From an uncultured Caulobacteraceae bacterium (GTDB taxonomy: Bacteria; Pseudomonadota; Alphaproteobacteria; Caulobacterales; Caulobacteraceae): a stretch of 5,381 nucleotides of DNA. The number at the start of each line of letters is the position of its first letter. Position 1 is the stretch's first letter. Below the pieces are notes generated by a model that was not told the DNA's origin, made no database searches, and worked only from the letters and a program-made list of their open reading frames with translations. Below, piece by piece: positions 1-4,684 of the stretch. Both the position numbers and the translations under genes were made by a program. The stretch covers positions 1 through 5,381 of the forward strand of contig CALEOQ010000199.1 in the NCBI GenBank assembly GCA_937910255.1, read 5' to 3'.

Positions 1-78
1 GACGCGTGAGGGAGTGGCGGTGGGGCGATGAGGGGTCTGAGGACGGGGACTAAAATGAACTTGGCTGGTGTTTTTGTT
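1..78. other. Probable read-through noise at the contig edge
   Basis: This G-rich stretch lies outside the sequencing adapter at 79-136, so it is on the non-insert side and is unlikely to be genomic. Read on the minus strand (the direction of a read running off the insert) it is A-rich just past the adapter (AACAAAAAC...) and then increasingly C-rich, as expected when a read passes the end of the library molecule and quality collapses. No gene, RNA or site can be supported here. Confidence 0.8.
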
Positions 79-136
79 AATGATGCGGCGCGCACCGAGA
101 GGTACACTCTTTCCCTGCACGACGGTGTTCCGAGAT
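79..136 (+). other. Degraded Illumina P5/TruSeq universal adapter (assembly artefact)
   Basis: Aligned without gaps to the 58-base Illumina P5 plus TruSeq universal adapter, this stretch matches at about 48 positions by hand count. The longest exact blocks are TACACTCTTTCCCT at 103-116 and CACGACG at 118-124. The mismatches are at 85, 91, 92, 101, 102, 117, 125, 127, 134 and 135, and eight of the ten are G on the plus strand, which is C in the direction of a read leaving the insert. This is library sequence, not biology. It replaces the 3' end of the transporter gene, whose apparent last residues are translated adapter. Confidence 0.95.
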
Positions 137-835
137 CCCCCAGGCGAAGCGGGCCACCAGCAGGGCGCCCAGCAGACCGGCCAGGGGATCGGCCCAGGTC
201 CAGCCCAGATGCTCGCCGGCCAGCAGACCGCCGATGGCCAGGATCGAGACGATCACATCGGCCGCCAGATGCAGGTGGGCGGCGCGGAGGTTGACGTCGT
301 CATCGTCCCCCGGGGCCGGTCGGGCGTTCACCGGCCGCAGCAGCCACATGCAGACGAAGTTCACCGCCAGCACCACCACGGCGAGCTGCGTCGCCTCATG
401 ATAGTGGGTGGCCTCGCCGCCGCCGAAACGGGTCAGGCTCTCGCCGGCCAGCAGCAGGGCGGTGACGCCGAGGGCCACGGCGTTGGCGAAGGCGGCGAGA
501 TAGCCGATCTTGCCGGCCCCGAAACTGAACCTGCGGTCGGCAGCGTAGCGCCGGGCCAGCAGATAGGCGAGGCCGGCCACCCCGAGGGCGGCCACATGGG
601 CGGCCATATGGACCCCGCCGGCCACCAGGGCCATGGAGTTGAAGGCCAGGCCCCCGACCAACTGCCCGATCAGGGTGAGGGCGCAGATAGCCGCCGCCGC
701 CCAGACCCGGCGTTCGTTCCGCGCATGGTCGGCGCCCAGATAGACCCGGTCGGCGCGGAAGCCGTCCAGGGGACTGGCGCCCGTGGGCGGCGCGCCGGGG
801 GCCTGGGCAGACCTTATAGTGTCGTCCTGAGACAT
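137..835 (-). CDS. CDF-family divalent metal efflux transporter, DmeF-like (3' end missing)
   Basis: Cation diffusion facilitators of this type sit in the inner membrane and export divalent metals (Co, Ni, Zn) in exchange for protons. About 234 genuine residues are present. After a 40-residue hydrophilic N-terminus ending in a DHARNERRVW motif come hydrophobic segments near 44-66, 70-95, 112-132, 148-166 and 189-206, with another beginning at 216. The metal-site pairs HxxxH (H76, H80) in TM2 and HxxxD (H189, D193) in TM5 are intact, and FSFGAGKIGYLAAF follows TM2 as in DmeF. DmeF proteins usually have a His-rich loop between TM4 and TM5; here that loop is short and acidic (PAPGDDDD). As I recall, typical relatives have Asp where G73 sits. 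The start is ATG with GAGGGG six bases upstream. The last genuine residues are AWGI; the cytoplasmic C-terminal domain is lost, and the open frame to 77 is adapter. Metal specificity cannot be settled from sequence. Confidence 0.88.
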
Positions 836-875
836 GGGCGGCCCCTCGTGGCGGCGCCCAGGGTGGGCGGAGAAG

Positions 876-890
876 TGTTATTCTATAACA
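876..890. promoter_or_regulatory. Zur-type operator palindrome between the CDF and GTPase genes
   Basis: TGTTATTCTATAACA is a perfect inverted repeat with 6-base arms (TGTTAT/ATAACA) and a 3-base centre, AT-rich in a very GC-rich region. It closely resembles the Zur box of alphaproteobacteria (TGTTATA-N-TATAACA type), the site of the zinc-sensing Fur-family repressor. It lies 40 bases upstream of the transporter start and 77 bases upstream of the GTPase start, so it can serve both divergent genes. COG0523 GTPases are frequent Zur targets, which supports the assignment. Another Fur-family regulator cannot be excluded, although Fur and Mur boxes usually read TGATAAT-like rather than TGTTAT. Confidence 0.72.
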
Positions 891-906
891 TGACCGGGCG
901 GGTCAA
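882..906 (-). promoter_or_regulatory. Candidate sigma-73 type promoter for the CDF transporter gene
   Basis: On the minus strand a -35-like TTGACCC (906-900) is followed after 10 bases by a -10-like GTTATAGA (889-882). The Caulobacter housekeeping consensus is roughly TTGACGS, 10-14 bases, GCTANAWC, so the -35 is good, the spacing fits and the -10 is partial. Transcription would begin near 875, giving a leader of about 40 bases before the ATG at 835. The -10 lies inside the palindrome at 876-890. This is a pattern match only. Confidence 0.45.
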
Positions 907-967
907 GGGTGATCATCGGCGACATCGCCTCGCCTGGCCTGTTCCCTCGGGCGTTCGCAGTGACTAA

Positions 968-2041
968 ATGGCGACCATGACCGACAAGACCCCCGTCACC
1001 GTCCTCACCGGCTATCTCGGCGCCGGCAAGACCACCCTGCTCAACCGGATCCTCAGTGAGGACCATGGCAAGCGCTACGCTGTCATCGTCAACGAGTTCG
1101 GCGAGGTGGGCATCGACAACGAGCTGATCGTCGGCGCGGACGAAGAAGTCTTCGAGATGAACAACGGCTGTGTCTGCTGCACCGTGCGCGGCGACCTGAT
1201 CCGGGTGCTCTCGGGCCTGATGAAGCGCAAGGGCAAGTTCGACGCGATCATCGTCGAGACCACGGGCCTGGCCGATCCCGGCCCGGTCGCCCAGACCTTT
1301 TTCGTGGATGACGACGTGCGGGCCAAGGCCCAGCTGGACTCGGTGACCACGGTGGTGGACGCCAAGCACCTGCCCCTGCGCCTGGCCGACAGCCACGAGG
1401 CGGTCGAACAGATCGCCTTCGCCGACCAGATCATCCTGAACAAGACCGACCTCGTCTCTGAGGCCGAGCTCGTCGCGGTCGAGGCGCAGATCCGGCGGAT
1501 CAATCCGCTGGCGCCGATCCACCGGGCGCAACGGTCCAATGTCCCGCTGGAGGCGGTGCTCGGCCGGGGCGGCTTCGACCTGGAGCGGATCACGGGCCTC
1601 GATCCGGAATTCCTCAACCCCGCCCATGGCGAGCCGGGCCATGTGCATGACGAGTCCTGCGACGATGATCATGACCACCATCATGGCCATGACCACCACG
1701 ACCACGGCCACCATGACCACGCCGCCCACGACCATGTGGCGCAGGCGGGCATCCGCGGCGTGTCCCTGACCCTGGACCGTCCCCTGAACGGAACCCGCGT
1801 CACCAACTGGCTGAACGACCTGCTGCAGGAGCAGGGCCCCGACATCCTGCGGGCCAAGGGCATTCTCGATGTGTCGGGCGACGATCGCCGCCTGGTGTTC
1901 CAGGCCGTTCACATGATCCTGGAGGGCGACTTCCAGCGGGACTGGCGGGCCGACGAGCCGCGGTTCAGCCGCATGGTCTTCATCGGGCGCAATCTGGATG
2001 AGGCCAAGCTCAAGGCCGGCTTCGAGGCCTGCGCGGCCTGA
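968..2041 (+). CDS. COG0523/CobW-family GTPase, probable zinc metallochaperone
   Basis: This G3E-family P-loop GTPase (357 aa) belongs to a family that delivers metal, often zinc, to client enzymes using GTP hydrolysis in the cytoplasm. Visible motifs are Walker A GYLGAGKTT (15-23), NEFGEVGID (42-50), the metal site NGCVCC (66-71; C68, C70, C71), the switch II/Walker B-like ETTGLADP (97-104) and NKTD for guanine recognition (158-161). A His-rich insertion (220-256, 16 His plus C231) precedes the CobW C-terminal domain (about 262-355, with RAKGILD and VFQAVHMI). His-rich insertions of this kind are known in the family and may store or buffer metal. The Zur-type palindrome upstream and the divergent metal transporter favour a zinc-starvation role over cobalamin synthesis. 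The start could instead be the in-frame ATG at 977; neither has a clear Shine-Dalgarno. Not named cobW because no B12 genes are near; ZigA- or YciC-like roles are possible. Confidence 0.93.
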   Translation: MATMTDKTPVTVLTGYLGAGKTTLLNRILSEDHGKRYAVIVNEFGEVGIDNELIVGADEEVFEMNNGCVCCTVRGDLIRVLSGLMKRKGKFDAIIVETTGLADPGPVAQTFFVDDDVRAKAQLDSVTTVVDAKHLPLRLADSHEAVEQIAFADQIILNKTDLVSEAELVAVEAQIRRINPLAPIHRAQRSNVPLEAVLGRGGFDLERITGLDPEFLNPAHGEPGHVHDESCDDDHDHHHGHDHHDHGHHDHAAHDHVAQAGIRGVSLTLDRPLNGTRVTNWLNDLLQEQGPDILRAKGILDVSGDDRRLVFQAVHMILEGDFQRDWRADEPRFSRMVFIGRNLDEAKLKAGFEACAA

Positions 2042-2068
2042 TCGGCGCTACGCCATGGCAGACATGAA

Positions 2069-2096
2069 AACGCCCGCCGGTGATCCGGCGGGCGTT
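2069..2096. terminator. Hairpin terminator between convergent GTPase and exbD genes
   Basis: A perfect 12-bp GC-rich stem (AACGCCCGCCGG / CCGGCGGGCGTT) with the loop TGAT lies between the two convergent stop codons. On the minus strand the stem runs into TTTTC, a short U-tract, so it best serves exbD, whose stop is about 45 bases away. On the plus strand the stem is followed by CGCATA without a U-tract, so it may act more weakly for the GTPase gene. Confidence 0.82.
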
Positions 2097-2141
2097 CGCA
2101 TATCGAGAGGTCCGTCCGCGGCGATCAGGCCGCGGCGGAGA

Positions 2142-2576
2142 TCAGCCCAGTTCTTCGTTGATCAGGGCGACCAGGAAGTAGCCGTCCGTCTGCAGCTGGT
2201 TCATCACCGACATGAACTCACCGTAGCGCACGGTGCGATCGGCGCGGACATAGACGCGTTCCTCGGTGGGCACCGGCACGGCCAGTTCAGCCGCCAGATC
2301 GGCCGCCAGGGTTTCCAGCGTGGTCGGGCGCTCGCCGATGAACAGGGCGCCGCCTTCCTGCACGTTGATCAGGGTGGGCTCTTCCACCACGGTGCCGGGC
2401 GGCGGCGGGATGGCGGGCGGCAGGTCGAGCTTGATCGACACCGTCGCGGCCGGAATGGCCACCATGAAGATGATCAGGAGCACCAGCATCACGTCCACGA
2501 AGGGCGTGACATTGATGTCGCTGTTCTGGCCGAGGTCGAACTTGGCACCGCCCCCGCCACTCAGCTTCGCCGCCAT
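2142..2576 (-). CDS. exbD: ExbD-family biopolymer transport protein (TonB energy transduction)
   Basis: ExbD is the single-span inner-membrane partner of ExbB; together they use the proton gradient to energise TonB and hence outer-membrane receptors for metal chelates and vitamins. The 144-residue protein has a Gly-rich cytoplasmic start (SGGGG, 6-10), the signature NSDINVTPFVDVMLVLLIIF (18-37) with the essential proton-path Asp at D28, one membrane helix (about 26-46) and a periplasmic domain beginning KLDLPPAIPPPP (49-60), with the YVRAD motif (109-113) of the ExbD/TolR fold. Length is normal. The ATG at 2576 is chosen because of the strong Shine-Dalgarno and because known ExbD proteins begin close to this point; the frame remains open to 2684 but that extension is not ExbD-like. 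No exbB or tonB is next to it, so it appears solitary here. TolR is the alternative, but the NSDINVTPFVDV reading suits ExbD better. Confidence 0.9.
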   Translation of the reverse strand: MAAKLSGGGGAKFDLGQNSDINVTPFVDVMLVLLIIFMVAIPAATVSIKLDLPPAIPPPPGTVVEEPTLINVQEGGALFIGERPTTLETLAADLAAELAVPVPTEERVYVRADRTVRYGEFMSVMNQLQTDGYFLVALINEELG

Positions 2577-2793
2577 ATGCAATTCCTTCCCATAGGGCCG
2601 CGTAGGCCCGCGACCGTCCGTTTCGTCTCGACCATTCGCCTGTCGAAAGCCGATTGTAAAGTCTCTAGGAGTCGGGGAACCCATGCCAAAGGTGCGATTG
2701 GGCCGAAGGGCGCCGCAACAGGCGTCGCATCGCGCCTGAATTCCTTGCAGCGCCCCCTGGGCAAGACCCGTGTTCGCCGTCTATTCCAGCGCC
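2577..2793. other. Divergent intergenic region between exbD and the WD40 gene
   Basis: About 217 bases separate the two divergent starts. Apart from the exbD ribosome binding site I see no confident promoter, no Zur-like palindrome and no clear hairpin. An AGGAG (2667-2671) stands 11 bases before an ATG at 2683 that opens an 18-codon frame, which is too short to call a gene. Confidence 0.6.
2584..2590 (-). promoter_or_regulatory. Ribosome binding site deciding the exbD start
   Basis: On the minus strand GGAAGGA ends seven bases before the ATG at 2576. It is the best Shine-Dalgarno in this part of the window and argues for the internal start over the longer open frame from 2684. Confidence 0.75.
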
Positions 2794-3762
2794 ATGTCCT
2801 ACGCCTTCGACGCCTATGTCACCTCAGCCCTGTTCACCAAGTCCGGCCAGGGGGTCTTCGCCCTGGGGGACGGCAGCATCCGATTCGACACCGGCGAGGT
2901 GGTCGAGGCCCATGACGGGGCGGTGCTGTCGGCCTGCCTCCACCCGTCCGGCGACGGCGTCCTCACCGGCGGCGACGACGGCCGTGTCGTGTGGTCGCGG
3001 GTCTCGGGGCCTGAGGAGATCGCGTCGATCCCCGGGCGCTGGATCGATGCGGTGGCCGCCAGCGCCGAGTCCGGCCTGATCGCCTTTTCAGCCGGCAAGA
3101 CGGTGCATGTCCGCGATGTCGCCGCCCCGGATTTCGTCCGCGCCTTCGAGCACGAGAAATCGGTGGCGGGCCTGGCCTTCGATCCCAAGGGCCGGCGCCT
3201 GGCGGTGGCCACCTATGGGGGCGCCTGGCTGTGGTTCGCCCGCATCGCCGAGCAGAAGCCCATGGTCCTGGCCTGGGCCGGCAGCCATATCGCGCTGGCC
3301 TGGAGCCCGGATGGCAAGTTCCTGATGTCGTCCATGCAGGAAAACCAGCTCCACGGCTGGCGGGTGGCCGACGAGAAGAACATGCGCATGGGCGGCTATC
3401 CGGCGAAGGTAAAGAGCCTGGTCTTCCTGTCCAAGGGGCAGATGCTGGCCACGTCGGGGGCGCAAGGGGTGGTGATCTGGCCCTTTGGCGGCTCGACCGG
3501 CCCCATGGGCAAGCAGGCGGCCGAGGTCGGCTTCGACGCCTCCACCCTGGTCTCCCGGGTGGCGGCCGCCCCGACGGGACAGCGCGTCGCCGCAGGGCTG
3601 GAGGACGGCCGCGTCTGGGTCTGCGACCTCAACGGCCAGAAGATCGAGATGCTGAAGGCCGAGAAGGGCTCGCCGATCACCGCCCTGGCCATCTCATCGG
3701 ACGGCCGGCGCGTGGCCTGGGGCGACGAGGACGGCGCGGCCGGCATAGCCGAAGCGCCGTAG
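2794..3762 (+). CDS. WD40-repeat beta-propeller protein of unknown function
   Basis: The 322-residue protein consists almost entirely of WD40-like repeats, with no signal peptide or membrane segment, so it is probably a cytoplasmic protein-interaction scaffold. Eight repeat units can be read, at about 10-32, 43-70, 83-109, 122-151, 165-191, 205-231, 252-279 and 294-320. Typical pieces are LHPSGDGVLTGGDDGRVVW, LAFDPKGRRLAVATYGGAWLW, LAWSPDGKFLMSS, VAAGLEDGRVWVCDL and ISSDGRRVAWGDEDG. The first and last may pair to close a seven-bladed ring, or there may be eight blades. No catalytic domain is fused to it. I recall WD40 genes beside COG0523 GTPase genes in some other alphaproteobacteria, so a role with that GTPase is possible, but here exbD lies between them. 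The ATG at 2794 is preferred; a GTG at 2770 would add eight residues. Neither start has a convincing Shine-Dalgarno. Confidence 0.87.
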   Translation: MSYAFDAYVTSALFTKSGQGVFALGDGSIRFDTGEVVEAHDGAVLSACLHPSGDGVLTGGDDGRVVWSRVSGPEEIASIPGRWIDAVAASAESGLIAFSAGKTVHVRDVAAPDFVRAFEHEKSVAGLAFDPKGRRLAVATYGGAWLWFARIAEQKPMVLAWAGSHIALAWSPDGKFLMSSMQENQLHGWRVADEKNMRMGGYPAKVKSLVFLSKGQMLATSGAQGVVIWPFGGSTGPMGKQAAEVGFDASTLVSRVAAAPTGQRVAAGLEDGRVWVCDLNGQKIEMLKAEKGSPITALAISSDGRRVAWGDEDGAAGIAEAP

Positions 3763-3777
3763 GCGCCCGTTATTCAC

Positions 3778-3846
3778 CACGAAGCGCACAAAGCTCACGA
3801 AGGTCTCGTGTGCATAGGCCCCTTCGTGCCCTTCGTGAGCTTTGTG
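3778..3846. repeat. Inverted repeat built from CACGAAGGG-like 9-base units
   Basis: Three tandem nonamers (CACGAAGCG, CACAAAGCT, CACGAAGGT) fill 3778-3804. The minus strand from 3846 back to 3820 holds three more (CACAAAGCT, CACGAAGGG, CACGAAGGG). The arms share a perfect 17-base inverted repeat, CACAAAGCTCACGAAGG, at 3787-3803 and 3830-3846, with 26 bases between. The transcript could form a long hairpin in either direction. It lies between convergent genes, about 15 bases after the WD40 stop, so it may terminate both transcripts or be a REP-type dispersed element. There is no U-tract. Confidence 0.8.
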
Positions 3847-3874
3847 GTGATCTCTATCGCGCTGCGCGCGGGCG

Positions 3875-4543
3875 CTAGGCCTCGTCGAAGCCGCGCATTT
3901 CGCCCCAGACCTCGAAGGGATCGCGGCGGGTGCGCAGGGTGTTGATGGCCGCCTCGGGATCGCGATAGCCGAGCGCCATGCCGGAGAAGATCATGTGATC
4001 CTCCGGCAGGTTCAGGACCGCGGCCAGGGTCTGCGGATAGCGGGCCCAGTATTCCTGGGCGCAGGTGTCCAGCCCGCGCTCCACGGCCAGCAGCATGATG
4101 GTCTGCATCAGCATGCCCACATCCGACCATTGCGGCGGCCCCACCTTGCGGTCGAGGCTGAAGAAAAGGCCCACAGGCGCCCCGAACAGCTCGCCGTTCT
4201 TGGCCAGCTGGGCCAGGCGGGCGGCCTTGTCCTCCCGTGGGATGCCGATCGTGGCGTAGAGGTCTTCGCCGCACTGGAAGCGCCGGCTGCGCAGGGGCTC
4301 CCAGAGGTTGGGGGGATAGACGTCGTATTCCGGCGTCTCGCCGAACGGGTTTTCGCGAACGCGGGCCTTCAGCGCCTCCAGGGGCGCGCCGGTCAGGGCG
4401 TGAACCCGCCAGGGCTGAAGATTGCCGCCGGACGGCGCGCGGGCGGCGGCCTCCAGAATCTCCCGGACCAGGGCGCCGGGGACGGGATCGGGACGGAAGG
4501 CGCGGACCGAAATCCGCTGGGCCACGGCCTGGCTGACATTCAT
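3875..4543 (-). CDS. Nitroreductase-family FMN flavoprotein, PnbA/NfnB-like
   Basis: Members of this family are cytoplasmic FMN-dependent dimers that reduce nitroaromatics, quinones or enones with NAD(P)H; the natural substrate is often unknown. The 222-residue protein opens with AVAQRISVRAF (6-16), whose R10, S12 and R14 form the usual FMN phosphate contact. It continues with AARAPSGGNLQPWRVHAL (33-50), matching the P-S-G-N-x-Q-PW flavin motif, and has the FMN-facing SGMALGYRD segment (187-195) near the C-terminus. This layout is closest to 4-nitrobenzoate reductase PnbA among proteins I know, but that does not fix the substrate. The start is the ATG at 4543, seven bases after AGGAGA; the upstream in-frame extension to 4651 lacks family sequence. 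It is convergent with the WD40 gene and divergent from mtgA, with no operon partner in view. Confidence 0.9.
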   Translation of the reverse strand: MNVSQAVAQRISVRAFRPDPVPGALVREILEAAARAPSGGNLQPWRVHALTGAPLEALKARVRENPFGETPEYDVYPPNLWEPLRSRRFQCGEDLYATIGIPREDKAARLAQLAKNGELFGAPVGLFFSLDRKVGPPQWSDVGMLMQTIMLLAVERGLDTCAQEYWARYPQTLAAVLNLPEDHMIFSGMALGYRDPEAAINTLRTRRDPFEVWGEMRGFDEA

Positions 4544-4550
4544 GGGCCGG

Positions 4551-4556
4551 TCTCCT
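4551..4556 (-). promoter_or_regulatory. Ribosome binding site of the nitroreductase gene
   Basis: AGGAGA on the minus strand ends seven bases before the ATG at 4543. It fixes the start against a longer in-frame ATG at 4651. Confidence 0.75.
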
Positions 4557-4670
4557 GCTTCATAGGGCGCTTGCCGCGCCGTCTTCCCATCGTTAGCAGC
4601 CCCGCGTGGAGCACGTCGGGCGAAAGTGTGGGCGGTTTCGCCTGGCCGCATCGTGCTCTAGGGTCAAGGC

Positions 4671-4675
4671 AAGGA
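4671..4675 (+). promoter_or_regulatory. Ribosome binding site supporting a TTG start for mtgA
   Basis: AAGGA lies nine bases before TTG at 4685, the only plausible start codon in the mtgA frame upstream of the membrane helix. An ATG at 4675 is in a different frame and stops after 12 codons. Confidence 0.55.
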
Positions 4676-4684
4676 TGGCCGAGC

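Noticed and set aside
68..967. Long plus-strand open frame (299 codons) opposite the CDF gene
   Set aside because: It begins inside the sequencing adapter, has Gly/His/Gln-rich composition typical of antisense high-GC DNA, and lies over a recognisable transporter on the other strand.
878..1912. 344-codon minus-strand open frame opposite the GTPase
   Set aside because: The plus strand carries a complete COG0523 protein with all motifs. The antisense frame has low-complexity Val/Met runs where it reads the His-rich tract backwards and matches no family I know.
2577..2684. N-terminal extension of exbD to the ATG at 2684
   Set aside because: The extra 36 residues are polar with no family resemblance, and the strong Shine-Dalgarno lies before the ATG at 2576.
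1998..2915. 305-codon plus-strand frame spanning the terminator, exbD and the WD40 start
   Set aside because: It crosses a strong terminator and is antisense to exbD, and its His/Arg/Gln-rich translation resembles no known protein.
3778..3846. Nonamer units considered as a CRISPR array
   Set aside because: Units of 9 bases in direct tandem with no unique spacers do not fit a CRISPR array.
3231..3878. 215-codon plus-strand frame overlapping the WD40 gene
   Set aside because: Arg/Gly-rich out-of-frame reading of the WD40 gene that continues through the inverted repeat.
3795..4274. 159-codon minus-strand frame overlapping the nitroreductase
   Set aside because: It is an out-of-frame shadow of the nitroreductase gene and includes half of the inverted repeat.
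4544..4684. Promoters for the divergent nitroreductase and mtgA genes
   Set aside because: A TTGACCC and a GCTAACGA-like element occur on the minus strand but are far too widely separated, and nothing convincing was found on the plus strand.
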